From Bretschneidera sinensis (taxonomy: Eukaryota; Streptophyta; Magnoliopsida; Brassicales; Akaniaceae), in NCBI GenBank assembly GCA_023935145.1, contig CM043700.1, positions 142,049,828-142,113,827 on the forward strand: 64,000 bases of DNA, given 5' to 3'. Positions 49,533 to 63,165 of the stretch are shown piece after piece (position 1 is the first letter of the stretch; every line of letters begins with the position of its first letter). The translations under genes were made by a program, and so were the position numbers. Below the pieces are notes generated by a model. The model was given only the letters and a program-made list of their open reading frames with translations. It did not search any database and was not told the DNA's origin.

Positions 49533-52229
49533 AAGATTTTGAAGCCTTGACAAAATCAATCAATGAAGCGATTTTAACAAAAAATTCTCTACCAATCTAG
49601 TGCAGTAAAGTCTCCAGTTGAAGTGGCTTTAGGGTCCATAGCACCCAATTCTCAGCAATTGTTGCCTTGACAAACCTCACATCCCAGCAGTAAATTTATT
49701 GTTGACGAAGACAAAATCCGAGGACTGGATGGCCTTCTGGAGGTTGGAGACGAGCTCGGAGGAGCAAGGCAAAAATCGTGCTTGGCAACGACGACTAGGG
49801 ATTCGCTTAGCTGCCTCTGCGATGTGAGGGATGATTTTCTCGACGTTGAAGGCGGTGGCGTGATGGACCACTCGGCTAGCAGCAGGAGGTCGGCGAGGCC
49901 GTTTTTTAAGACGGAGAAGTGAAAAGCAGCACGTTACCAGCAGTACTAACTACATTTTTCCTAAATATTTTATAGCTACTTACTTTCTTCTTCTTTTTTA
50001 ATATATATTTTTTTCGTTTTATTTTACTTTACTGACGTACCAGCGATGATAACACATTATCGAAAATTTTTATTAATACTATAGATAAATTATACAGTAA
50101 CTTAATATTTAATATTTACTTTTTAAAAAAAAATAATTATTACTTAATTTTTTTTTAATATTATTAATAGATTTTTTCGATTATGTGATAACTCTTAAGA
50201 AACTGGATTCATAAAATCACCACTCTTATCTAGCTCAATAGTAGTTTTTGATAAAGTATATTTCACAAAAGTAACACAGATAAGATAGTTACATGTTTGT
50301 TCGTTGCTTTACATCTCATAGGTTTGTATATTAAATATAATAATAACTTTGTTATACTGTCAAATTGAATAATTCAATCTCAATCAAGGTCTACACTCTA
50401 TGGTACTTAAGGAGCCCAAAATCATGTGACATTTGATATTAAACATTATGAGATTTTTTTGCAGAGACTTTAGTGAGATTAATCTTAATCATTATAAAAG
50501 ATTAAGGTTAATTGATTGAATGAACAATTTATATTTATGAGGTAAGTTAGTGGAACACAAAATTGAAGATAGGTAGAATACTTTTGAAGTGTAATTTGTA
50601 TAAATTAAATTGTCAATGGTGGTCATAATCACGATGCTAACGTAATTTGCAAAACATTTATTCTCATGGCATAAATTAACAAATTTGAGGGAGACTTGAC
50701 AGAACGAAAACGACTTAATTGAATTGAAAAATTAAAATTTTATTTTACGCAATTGAAAATTTATTAAACTACTAAAGTCATATTACATGTGGGATTCCTG
50801 ACAATAAACCATCAACTAGCAATTAGTTAACCAGGATACGATTTTTTTAGGTACATAACATGTTGTAGGATCTAAAATTAAAACCATACAAAAATTTGAA
50901 GCACGTGTGCAACATGATTCTCTGCAATATCATGTTTGTCCTCAAATTACAAGTTTACAGAACTCTGCAAGTGCCACATGATGCTGGCCGTGGCCGGTGG
51001 CCATTAATTTATTAACGATGAAACTTACAGGTTAGAATTCAAACAATATTTAGTCCAATATATTGAAATGTAATGGAATAAATAATATAATAAATTATAT
51101 TTTAATAATATTATTATTATAATTAAGTAAAATTAATGTAGTTAAAGTAATAACGTAATGGTTATTACATTAGAAAAATATAACAGTGATAATATATAAT
51201 ACGGTATGTAATCCCTATTCCATCACATGTAAATTAAACTCAATCGAAAAAACATTTAATTTGCATCTCATTTACCATAATAAAAATAATAACAATAAAA
51301 TATGGTTAATTATTTTGTTGATTACCCACCAAACATGCCATTACTATTTATCACTCTTAGTAGTATTTTTAATTTAAGTTTGACTATAGTTAAATTTATT
51401 TTCTAAATAGGTCTTTTATCCCTCTTTTAAACAAGAGATATTTAATTGGTTTGGGTCTAAAACTTATATTTTAGATTCGTTGAAAATTTTACTGATATTT
51501 TTTAAATTTTTTATTGATAATATTAATTTTTGTCTCACATTTATATTGACGTTACTAATGAAGCTCTTTAAATTTTCAGTGAAATTTTAAACGAGTCAAA
51601 ACCCAAGCCAAACAAGATTTTTTCCTCCTAAATCAGTTTTCATGTATATGAATCAAGAAAATTTTTTGGCTTGTTCGGATCTAAAGTTCATGTTTTAGAT
51701 TCACAAAAAACTTCACTGATAATTTTAAAAAATTTCATTGATAAAGTTAATATATGTGTGAGATTAAAAAATAATATCTTTAATATAGGTTTTTAAAATC
51801 ATAAAGTGAATTTTCCAGCATATCTAAAATATAAACTTTATAGGATAGCCAATCAAATATTGCTCATGAATCAGTCCACTCACTAGTAATCTAGGAATTG
51901 CAGTCCTGTCTGTCAACTTTTTTCACTCAAAGCCAAATCTTCAACAACTTCGGGATCATTCTCTTCCCCTTTACAACAGATATAGGCATGCTCGGGTCCA
52001 CTACAAGCAACCAAAAAGATTACCCCAAAAGACCGTAAATTCTTCAGCCAAAGTTTCCACTTCTTAATCCCTTCATCTCCACCCACTCACACAACCCAAA
52101 TTTCTGTCTTCTAACCACAAACCTGAACTTCTCCTTCCCACATTCACACCTAAAAACCCAATTCCCCGCCAGATAAAAAAAAAAAACTAACACTTTCCCT
52201 CGAGAAATTTTGCCGAGAAAATTTCCAAA
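49533..52229. other. intergenic DNA upstream of GAE
   Basis: 49670-49930 is GC-richer and has a 64-codon minus-strand frame (49871-49677) with FNVEKIIPHIAEAAKRIP and SSELVSNLQKAIQSS. It extends open upstream of its ATG but matches nothing I know; perhaps the remnant of a host exon. The rest (49940-51890) is very AT-rich without genes. 51900-52229 is the likely promoter and 5' UTR of the epimerase gene. Confidence 0.4.
51434..51613. mobile_element. possible MITE
   Basis: Ends look like imperfect inverted repeats: GGTTTGGGTCTAAAAC on the left and, read from the other strand, GGCTTGGGTTTTGACT on the right. A related sequence (GGATCTAAAGTTCATGTTTT) restarts at about 51679. No clear target duplication. 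Weak. Confidence 0.3.
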
Positions 52230-53477
52230 ATGGACAAACCCATATACATCAACCGCTTTCGTTACCACTTCTCCACCACCAAAATCCTCTTCTCCACCTT
52301 ATTTTTCCTCTGCCTAATACTATTCCTCTTCCTTCATTCCCCAACTTACTCTTCTTCATCTGACTCTTCTCGCCGTGTTTTGTGGGGCGGGCCCGAATGG
52401 GAGACCCGGGTACTGCAATCGACCCGACCCAAATCCCGTGCCGGCGGCCTAAGAGTACTGGTCACTGGTGCCGCCGGTTTCGTCGGTACCCACGTTTCGG
52501 CGGCATTGCGGCGCCGTGGAGACGGCGTAGTAGGCATCGACAACTTTAATGCGTACTATGACCCTTCGCTGAAACGCGATCGTCGCGATCTCCTCGAGCG
52601 TGCGGGCGTATTTATCGTGGAGGGCGACATTAACGACTCCACTCTGTTGAAGAAGCTCTTTGGTTTGGTGAAATTCACTCATATAATGCACCTTGCAGCG
52701 CAAGCAGGGGTGCGTTACGCGATGAAGAATCCAGCTTCTTATGTGCAAAGTAACATTGCTGGGTTTGTTAGTGTGCTTGAGGTCTGCAAATCTGCCGATC
52801 CACAACCTGCCATTGTTTGGGCATCTTCTAGTTCTGTTTATGGACTCAATTCGAAGACACCCTTTTCGGAGAAAGACCGAACAGATCGACCTTCAAGTCT
52901 TTATGCTGCTACAAAGAAGGCGGGAGAAGAAATTGCCCATACTTATAATCATATCTACGGGTTATCAATCACAGGCTTACGGTTCTTCACAGTTTATGGC
53001 CCTTGGGGTAGGCCTGATATGGCTTATTTCTTTTTCACTAAGGATTTATTGAAAGGGAAGCATGTAACGATCTTTGAGGGTCCGAATCATAGTACAGTTG
53101 CCAGAGATTTCACTCACATTGATGATACTGTGAATGGTTGTTTGGCTGCATTGGATACTGCAACGAAGAGTACAGGGAGTGGAGGGAAGAAGAAGGGACC
53201 TGCGCAATTGCGGGTTTATAATCTTGGGAATACTTCACCGGTGCCTGTAAGTAAGCTTATGAGTTTATTGGAGAAGTTGTTGAAAGTGAAGGGTAAGCAG
53301 ATTGTTTTGCCAATGCCTGCAAATGGGGATGTTTTGTTTACTCATGCTAATATAAGTTTGGCGCAGAGGGAGCTTGGGTATAAGCCTACTACGGATTTGC
53401 AGACTGGGTTGAAGAAATTTGTCCGTTGGTACCTTGATTACAATTCAAGAAGAGGGAAGAAAATAATGTGTAAATGA
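52230..53477 (+). CDS. GAE: UDP-glucuronate 4-epimerase
   Basis: Single-exon gene of 415 residues. Converts UDP-glucuronate to UDP-galacturonate, the donor for pectin synthesis, in the Golgi. Type II membrane protein: a short cytosolic N-terminus, a membrane anchor at about residues 18-37, a Ser-rich stem, then the extended short-chain dehydrogenase domain. NAD-binding GxxGxxG at residues 80-86 (TGAAGFVG), Asp of GIDNFN at about 104, active-site Ser in SSSSVYG (about 200-205) and the Tyr-x3-Lys pair Y225/K229 (YAATKKAGE). FFTVYGPWGRPDMA is the family substrate-binding stretch. Start chosen as the first ATG, giving the family's usual N-terminus. Plants have several GAE paralogues and I cannot say which this is. 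Confidence 0.95.
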   Translation: MDKPIYINRFRYHFSTTKILFSTLFFLCLILFLFLHSPTYSSSSDSSRRVLWGGPEWETRVLQSTRPKSRAGGLRVLVTGAAGFVGTHVSAALRRRGDGVVGIDNFNAYYDPSLKRDRRDLLERAGVFIVEGDINDSTLLKKLFGLVKFTHIMHLAAQAGVRYAMKNPASYVQSNIAGFVSVLEVCKSADPQPAIVWASSSSVYGLNSKTPFSEKDRTDRPSSLYAATKKAGEEIAHTYNHIYGLSITGLRFFTVYGPWGRPDMAYFFFTKDLLKGKHVTIFEGPNHSTVARDFTHIDDTVNGCLAALDTATKSTGSGGKKKGPAQLRVYNLGNTSPVPVSKLMSLLEKLLKVKGKQIVLPMPANGDVLFTHANISLAQRELGYKPTTDLQTGLKKFVRWYLDYNSRRGKKIMCK

Positions 53478-55488
53478 GTTCATTTTTGTGGATCCGTTGC
53501 AAGGTCATTTCAATTTTTTAATTTGATTTGATTCTCATAATTTCTCATTTCATTGGGGTTGTTTCCTTTTGCATTATTTTGTGTATTGTGACAATAACAT
53601 GAGTTAGTTCTGTAACAATTTTAGAGAGCTTTTCGTCCGGGGCTTACTGATTTGTATTGGGAAACACAAGTAGTTAATGCAATGTAGTATTGTCACTTGC
53701 ATTATGTTGTCTGTTCAATTTTTAGGTGGATTCTCTTATTGACAATTCATTGATATTCTAGCATTTTGTTCTGTGTTTTCTATATTGTTCTTGTATAAGA
53801 GGATGCTGATTAGTGATTTTGCAGAGCTCTGATTACTTTTTGCTTTTGGTTGTGATGAGCTTGATGAAACAATATACATTTCATGTCGTTTTAACGTTGT
53901 GGGGTTCACTTTTGCAGTTTTGTTAGAGTTGGTACATACTTCACGGCTCAGATCTGTAGAACTCCCGACGATCACGGGTCCCGTAGCGCTCTCGAAAATT
54001 TCAAGCCCTGTACATGTTTTAGGTCTGGTTTTTTGCTTGATAGTTTGAGTTTGGACCATAAATAGTATTGGTTTTGCAGCAGTGCAGAAACCCTAATTAA
54101 AACGTCTTAAGTTGTTTATAAATATTCTTTATGTACTGAGCGCACATTGTAACGAAAGATTTGTAAGGTTGATGATAGTGAAACTTCTTACAGGTCTTGA
54201 ATCATTCATATTTTTGGTGAGAATTCCCGTTATTGTCGTAGTGTTAGTTTTTGAAGAGGAAAATCAATGGCAAGGTTTGCTTAATACGTACAGACTTTTG
54301 GCTTCTCTATTATGTTGGATTGTATTCATTTAGGAGGGTAATTAAAAAGAAATATAGCCTTTAAGTGTTCAAAAATAAAAGTTATGATGAACTCAAAAAA
54401 GCATTGATCCTAACTAACTGAGATTGTTTGCATATGAATCCTTAATGGAATGATACATTCATACTATCTATCCTTTGCTAATTCAATGTCACACAAATTT
54501 ATAAGAGATTTCATTATGATTTGTTAATAAAATTAACAATGCATATTTGGTTTTCGACCCCAGAAGAATTGATCGAAAGTTTGTGAGATGTGAAATAAGA
54601 TTGGTGATGGATGGTTGGCAAACTACTAACTTTTTTTTTTTTGGCATTAGAAGATTCATCATATTTTGGATAAATTTCATTTTTAGTCCTTTAAGTATAT
54701 CTTCTTTTCTATTTTGATCTCTTAACTATTTTTTTCAACTGATGTCATCATTTATTGATTGCGTCCTATTTTGATCCATTAGATAACACTTCAACGAATT
54801 TTGATCGAGAATTACCATATGACTCAATTTGCGCGGATGATAACCTCCTTATTTTCCACCTTCTCTTTCTCAATGATTGACATAAAACCCTAAAACCAAA
54901 ACAGTAAGTCTCTATCTCTATATTTAAATTTGGAAACCATCTCTATCTTCTATCAAGGTAAGTCTCCATCCGCAATTGAAAATAACACCATTAAGCTAAA
55001 ATATATTGCACCAACAATCCATCTCTGACCTTGCGAACATTGCCTCCCTATCTCCATCTCTCACCCTCGTGAACTCCAGGTTAATAAATATTAACTAGGT
55101 CAGCATATATGTTGAGATGACAATTTTCTATCAAAATTCTTTGAAAGAGGAACCAATATACGAAGTAATCAATAATTGATGATAGTAATTGAATTTTTTC
55201 AATCGATTGACCAAAAACAAAAAAAAGAAATGAGATACACTTAAAAAATTAAAAATAAAATTTTTAGAACGGTCACCTTGAAACAGCATGTTTTTTTTTC
55301 TTCTTTTTGTTACAACATTTATGCCCACATTTGTAACAATTAAAAAACAAATCACTGTTAATAATAAGCTAAAATATATTATATAAACCATCCATTGAAA
55401 CTCAGTTTATCAACTAAATTTCATTTAATTAGTAAAAATCCCTATGGCCTTGCAAGCCAAGATCTGTCCCATGGTATAAGTCGAAAAT
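53478..55488. other. intergenic DNA downstream of GAE
   Basis: 3' UTR of GAE, then no supported gene. 53736-54059 holds a 107-codon minus-strand frame with no domain. 54660-54860 contains phrases such as TTTTTAGTCCTTTAAGTATA and CTATTTTGATCTCTTAACTA that resemble the ends of plant MITE or Mutator-like repeats, but I could not define two ends. Confidence 0.4.
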
Positions 55489-56131
55489 TCAATGATCTGC
55501 AATTGTAACCTCAACCTCCACCCCAGGTTCCACGGTAATTGAAGTAACTTGCTTGACAATCTCTGGGGTGCTAAACAGATCAATCACTCGCTTGTGAATG
55601 CGGAGCTAAAACCTGTCCCATGTGTTAGTACCTGTTTGGAAAAAAAAAAAAAAATTACAACATTTCCATTATTTTATGAAAAAAATGGAGTCATCAAAGG
55701 ATATAGCACAACATAATTACTTTATTATAAGCTTCATGAACAAAAAAGCATGTATTCATATAAAAAGGCAAAAAAAGAGATGATAAAAACATGTTTTTTT
55801 TTTATAATACCTTCACCACAAGGGGCCTTTCGAGTAGCGATATGAAGGGTTTTGGTGGGCATTCTCACTGGTCCCTTAACCTTAAGTCGCTTATCCTTTG
55901 CACCACGTATCAGATCCCTACAAACTATTATTGCACCAACAATCCAGTGTTTATTAATAAATACTGAAACCACATATTTAAAGAGAAAATAACCATAATA
56001 TATATATATACACCTTTTTCAATGTTAAGGACGTTCTTGGAGCTTAGGATAATCCTAATCCTACGAATCTGCTCATGTGCTTCCTCGTAACCTAACTTAG
56101 TAGGTTTCGTGGGTGCGTATGCTAAAGCCAT
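55489..56131 (-). pseudogene. RPS20 (uS10) pseudogene
   Basis: Three exons in the same places as the live RPS20 gene next door: 56131-56014, 55924-55811 and 55631-55489, with GT-AG borders and correct phases. The first reads [20 protein letters not shown]; the second contains [19 protein letters not shown]; the third contains THKRV-like IHKRVIDLF and ends VTIADH. One lesion is decisive: codon TAG at 55608-55606, where the live gene has GAG (RFELRVHK), cutting the last third of the protein. Exons otherwise look well kept, so death is recent, or a shorter protein is made. Lies head to head with RPS20. Confidence 0.88.
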
Positions 56132-56917
56132 GGTTTCTTCTCCCAAGCAATGTTTCTTGCAAGATTCAAAATCTGTCAACAAATTAAGAAGACAAACAAC
56201 TTAAGGAAAAAAATGGAAGAGAGAGAGAGAGAGACAGAGGTAGTTTATATATCTATTCTTTGCATGAAGAAAAGGTTCATGGCCTTACCCAAGTTATGGA
56301 GACAAAGTATGTGGAAACTAGGGTTTACATACAGGACCAATATAGGATCGTATAAATTTGGCAGAAAAAAGTATAGGAGTATAAATACAGTGATTAGAGA
56401 GTAAAATTAGGGTTGCTTCCATATTGCTAGATATCTAATTAAATTTTTTTCTTCTTTTTTTAGAGGTAATATTTTATTTATTTAATTATTAAGAGGAGAA
56501 AATAACTGTAATAAACCCCAGCTATATCATCGAGGTTTAAATTTCTCCTTCAATTTTAACTTGTCAAATTGATTTTGCAAAATCTGATTTCGTCCAACTA
56601 AATCATTCTATCAAAATCTGTTCATGATTTCTATCAAATTAAACGAAACCAGATTTTAAATGTATAGATGTATTGTTCAAAAAAGATTATGTAGACAAAA
56701 GAATTCAATTGAACGAAATTAAATTTCATGGACTCAAATTAAAAATTAAAAATCTAAAAACAAAATAGATATATGTGCCAAATCCCATAAATTTATTTGT
56801 TTTTTTCTCAAAAAATTTCAAGAGAGGTGGGCTTAGCTTCGGAATTCCCTTTATAAGGCAATGGCAATGACGGTGCTACTTGTTATTAGAAGGGCCGGAC
56901 TCCAAAGTACTATCATA

Positions 56918-57056
56918 TGGGCCTAACTTGAAGATTAGAATTCAACAAAATTGGGCCAAATTGAATAACGTTTTCTAAACCCGACCCGCCGAGTATGTAG
57001 ATCCAAGCAAAAACCCTAACTAGCCCTAGTAAAGAAGCGCACACATATATATAGCT
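56918..57056 (+). promoter_or_regulatory. RPS20 promoter: site II, telo-box, TATA
   Basis: TGGGCC at 56918-56923 and 56952-56957 are site II elements, AAACCCTAA at 57011-57019 is a telo-box, and TATATATA lies at about 57046-57053. This set is typical of plant ribosomal-protein genes and couples them to cell division through TCP and telo-box binding factors (established for the class, inferred here). Confidence 0.7.
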
Positions 57057-57542
57057 CACACGAACGTTTGCTTCAACCTTCATCGCTTCAGAGAAAGCAG
57101 TAGAAGCCGCCCAATTCGCAGCAGTTACAGGGCTTTCTATCTCCAGGTCACTCCTTCTCACTCTCTCCATACAGACAATTTTATGTACAGATATATGCTT
57201 ATATGTAAAATATCGCATTAAGTTAGAGGTTGGATCCCTTGCCCTTTTGTGTCAGCATGTAGATTATCCGTTCATCATATTTATTTTCTTTTCCTCATTT
57301 TATGCGTGATCTTCAATGAAATGAACAAAACCCAGTATGTAGAAGGCAAATCGTTCTGTTTTTTTTTTTTTTTTTTTTTATCTAAAAATTGCTTAATTTC
57401 TCTAATAAACAGTGAGTGGAGCTCATTTGGTGGGAAAAATTTATACTTTTTGCTTCTTAGGCTTATGAAGCGAATGGTTGATGTATCTATTTTTTTTGGG
57501 GATTTTGAGTGTTTACAGAAACTAAAAAAACAGCTAGAAAAG

Positions 57543-59493
<1,951 letters not shown>

Positions 59494-60312
59494 ATGCATC
59501 CCCACCATCACTTTTGGTTCTACTTAGCTTCTTCAGTTAATTAGAAACATTCCCTCCTTGTGACCCTATATTACTGGAATGTAGCCCCTCAAGTTTGAAT
59601 GTATGGTTGATGTAGGGTTACTGTAGTTTGTGTTTTGTCATACTAGTTTCTTAAGTCAAAGATTTTGATATCTGGAACAGGATTTTGGTTCATAGTCATT
59701 GTTTGAATGTTATTTGAAGGCATTGTTTGATATGAATATCGTGAAAAATGGTTTCCCTGCATGATGTTCAGAGAATTGGTAAAGAGCATTATTTAATAGG
59801 GATGGCAATTTTGAACACGACATGTAAACCCGACACGACACGAAATAAAACGTATTAGTCTTGAGTATAACCGGGTTTGTGTCGTGTCGCGAGTTGATTT
59901 GTCAACTCGAAATGACACGATTAATGGGTTGCGAGTTGATGAGTCGTGTTGATACGATTATGACCTATGATTTATTAATGACTTATTTAAAAAATATATC
60001 TATTAAATGAAAAAAAAAACTTACTATATATATAAATAAGCCATAAGTACTAATTTTACAAACCAAAAAGCCAAAACACACTTGCACTGTTGCTCTCCAT
60101 TTCTCTCTCGAACTCCAATTGTCGACCACACCATCGCATTGGTCCGATCCCCTTTCCCCTTCTCTTTCGATCTTTTTGTTAACAACACTAAAAAAGAAAA
60201 GGGTTTTTCGTGTGGCCACGCAAATCTTAAAAACTTACTTCCTGGTGAGCCTTTGTCTGATTAGTTTTGCTCGACTGTTTTTTCCCCTGGATAGCTTCTG
60301 GTTTCTAGCATC

Positions 60313-60369
60313 ATGGCTTGTAAAGCTCTTACTCAACATGGTTACACTGTCGAAGCTACTGTTCGTGAC
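60313..60369 (+). pseudogene. cinnamoyl-CoA reductase-like fragment, exon 1 end
   Basis: Encodes KALTQHGYTVEATVRDPS, the second beta-strand region of NADP-binding reductases of the CCR/DFR family, where an intron normally follows the Asp-Pro. The N-terminal glycine loop is missing. It continues in the fragment at 61849. A TIM50 fragment lies between. Confidence 0.7.
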
Positions 60370-60552
60370 CCAAGTTGAGTTCTCTCTGCTTTAGTCTCCG
60401 GCTCTTAAATTATGGTCTTGCAGTTTTCTTATAGTAATACTATCCTTAGAAATTCTCCATCAACTAGATTTCTTCTGGATAAACTCATATAACAAGTGAT
60501 AAATTTCTCCCTTTTTGTTATTCTTTGATTTCTTTTTCCTGAAATAGTTTAC

Positions 60553-61364
60553 ACTATCAAAGAACCCATCATCTCCTCTGCTCAATTGGGCATCTCCGGT
60601 CTCCCTCCACCTCCGCCGCCGCCACTGAAAGTTGCTCCAAAGGTTTCGCAGCGGAAATCGCTGAGGTTTATCAAGTACGGACTCATTGGTGCCTTTACAG
60701 GAGCTGCTGCTGGTTACGTCACTTATGGTTCGTTCTTTTAAAACTAAAGTTTTGAGTGTATTTGGCTCTTTGTTTTTGAAACTGCTTTCGTTTTTTCTGG
60801 AAGCAATTTTCTTTTCTTCGCTATGGCTTTTTGCTGGAATAATGATGCAATCACTTACGGAAATAAAATGAGGGTAAATAGCGAAATGTAGGGCTATGTG
60901 ATTGATGGCTAATCTAGTATTTGTTTCAGTTTGCTTTTCCAAAGCAAAAGGTTCATGTTTTTGCTCAAAATAAAGTGAGGAAAGGTATCCAGTACTAACA
61001 ATTGTGATTCAGTTTTTGAAATATTTTATGTAAATTGTAAAGCATTGCAAAATATCAGGTAGGCGATTACTTCTTAGTAGCCAAAACTTGATAGAACAAG
61101 CATCTAATTGTACCAAAAAATATCCTCCTATTTTTCACTGAAACAAAGGGAGAATACTTTTTTTAGATGGCAATAAGTAGCATCTAATTGTTTTATTAGC
61201 AAAAGATTGTTTAGCTAAGATTGATCCGCCTATTTGGCTTAATTAATTTTGCTGTCTTTTGTAATTGTATTGCAGCATACACTTTAGATGAAGTAGATGA
61301 GAAGACAAAGGCATTTCGAGAATCAATTAAAAAAACAGCCGCTAATGATGCATCAGATATTGAT
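60553..61364 (+). pseudogene. TIM50 fragment (two exons)
   Basis: Exon 60553-60727 encodes a Pro-rich linker (PPPPPPP) and a membrane segment (FIKYGLIGAFTGAAAGYVTY). Exon 61276-61364 joins in phase (Y-AYTLDEVDEKTKAFRES). This is the N-terminal presequence-side and transmembrane part of the mitochondrial inner-membrane translocase subunit TIM50. The whole C-terminal phosphatase-like domain is missing. Both exons are open and their splice sites look usable, so capture may be fairly recent. Assignment is from memory of plant TIM50. Confidence 0.65.
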
Positions 61365-61848
61365 GTGAGTGGGGGTTAAAGCTTTACTTTAAAATTGAGT
61401 TTTATATGCCTTGTGCTTTAGTAACTGAACAGTGATGTTTAAATAACACTGTATGCTACTATGAAACCAATTGAACTTTGCTTACATTTCTTATGAATTT
61501 CGTTTTAACATTTCAAATGTGACTTTGTTTGAGTAAAAATGATGCTTATATAGTTATATAACCTTATAATATTCTATGAATTTTGAATGAATATATACTG
61601 TGTTTTAGGTAGGGGCATAATTCTTCTAACTCATCAATTTTGTCTAAGAGGTATTACTAGTATAAATATGATGCAACTGCAGATTGGGCTTCGGTGCATA
61701 CATAATAATTGCAGAACATGTAATTTTTTTCTTTTTGAGGCAAAACAGTCTGAATGAGATTGAATTTGCTTCACAGTTAATTAAAGCGTCCATGTACTTC
61801 TCATGTTCAACTTACTCGTTCTGCTTACATTATGATATAGATGACCCA

Positions 61849-61985
61849 AAGAAAACAGAACACTTACTTGCCCTTGATGGAGCTAAGGAGAGACTTCATC
61901 TGTTCAAAGCAAACTTACTGGAAAAAGGATCTTTTGATCCTGTAGTTGATGGCTGTGAAGGAGTTTTTCATTCGCTGACCCACAG
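61849..61985 (+). pseudogene. cinnamoyl-CoA reductase-like fragment, exon 2
   Basis: After an acceptor (ATATAG) it reads [40 protein letters not shown] and GVFHS, a very good match to the second exon of CCR-like reductases (NADP-specificity and cofactor-binding region). It diverges where the family has HTASP. The catalytic domain is absent. Confidence 0.8.
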
Positions 61986-62235
61986 GTTTATTCCTTGCTC
62001 TTTTTTTTGCCTTCTTGAGATATTATTATTTCAATATGCCCTTCCATATTGGCTCCAACATTTGACTGCTTGGTTATTAGATTATTGACATTTGGTTGCT
62101 CATATCGACTTAAATTAGGTGGGAGGAATTGGAAATGCATGACTTATTTATTTATTTATTTAGCTCCACAATCTTACTTATGTTTGACTATATGTGTTTG
62201 TTTTTGAAATCTCTAATATGTTGCTTTACATGTAG

Positions 62236-62586
62236 ATCGATGGGGGATAAAGATGACATTATTGTTGAGGCTTGTGATAGCATGAATGTGCTTGATGAAG
62301 AAGTAATCACAAATAATCTTATTGAACTGACAATGCTAATATCTTTTTTTTTTTTTTTATTTCTAATTTCTCTTTGAGTGTTTTTTTGCTTATATTATAT
62401 ACGGATTTGCAAAGACTCGTGGCTTGCTTGTTTTAACATTTGTTTTATTTTTTTTTCTTTATAGAAATGGCTGCAAAAGCAATGGAAGAGCTTATTTATG
62501 ATGTAATGGATATGAATATAAATAAGAATGAGAATAAATCATTTGCATCTCCATCTGAGGGCTCTGCTGCTAATTTGGTTGGCTAA
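62236..62586 (+). pseudogene. unrecognised exon pair inside the transposon
   Basis: After an acceptor at 62235, an acidic stretch reads MGDKDDIIVEACDSMNVLDE and EVITNNLIEL. A second piece after TTTATAG (about 62465) reads EMAAKAMEELIYDVMDMNIN and ends in SEGSAANLVG before TAA 62584-62586. It has the composition of real protein, but I do not recognise the family. It could be the native C-terminal part of the transposon's own lost gene or a third captured gene. Confidence 0.4.
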
Positions 62587-62727
62587 TGTTGTAATATTGT
62601 GTACTTGTAATTGGATGACTTATGAGTTATAACTTATGGTGTTATTTTTTTATTTTTTATTTTTTACTTATGGTTGAACCAATATGGATGATAGTTGACA
62701 AGATAATGTTTATGCTATTAATTGGAC

Positions 62728-62729
<2 letters not shown>

Positions 62730-62780
<51 letters not shown>
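62730..62780. repeat. (TA)n microsatellite
   Basis: About 25 uninterrupted TA units inside the hAT-like element. Confidence 0.95.
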
Positions 62781-62783
<3 letters not shown>

Positions 62784-63165
62784 GATCATGAATATGTTGA
62801 AATTTGGATTATGAATGATTAGATGATAACTTATATTTGCTTATGTAATAAACCGGTCATGGCGGGTTAATCTTGTCGTGTCGGATTATGAAAAATTGGG
62901 CGTGTCGTGTTATCGTGTCGGGTCAAACATGACCCGTTTATTAAACGGTTTAAGTGTGTCGTGTCATGTCGAGTCTAACACGACCCGTTTATTAAACGGG
63001 TTAAGCGTGTCGTGTCGTGTTACCCATTTAATAATTGTGTCGTGTTCGTGTTGGGTTTTCTTGACACGATTAATAATCGTGTTATGTTCGTGTCGACTCA
63101 TTTAGTATTACCCTCAACTTCGACACGATACGAACACGATCCGTCAACCCGAATTGCCACCCCTA

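Larger units (their letters stand above)
59797..63165. mobile_element. hAT-like non-autonomous DNA transposon carrying gene fragments
   Basis: Terminal inverted repeats TAGGGATGGCAATT (59797) and, from the other strand, TAGGGGTGGCAATT (ending 63165). Both ends are packed with subterminal copies of CGACACGA/TCGTGTCG words (59815-59960 and 62870-63150), as in plant hAT elements. No transposase is inside. Instead the 3.4 kb hold pieces of at least two, probably three, host genes with their splice signals: two exons of a cinnamoyl-CoA-reductase-like gene, two of TIM50, and two unrecognised ones. The 8-bp flanks (TTATTTAA and TTAGTACT) agree at only half the positions, so the target duplication is decayed or the ends differ slightly. 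Confidence 0.7.
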
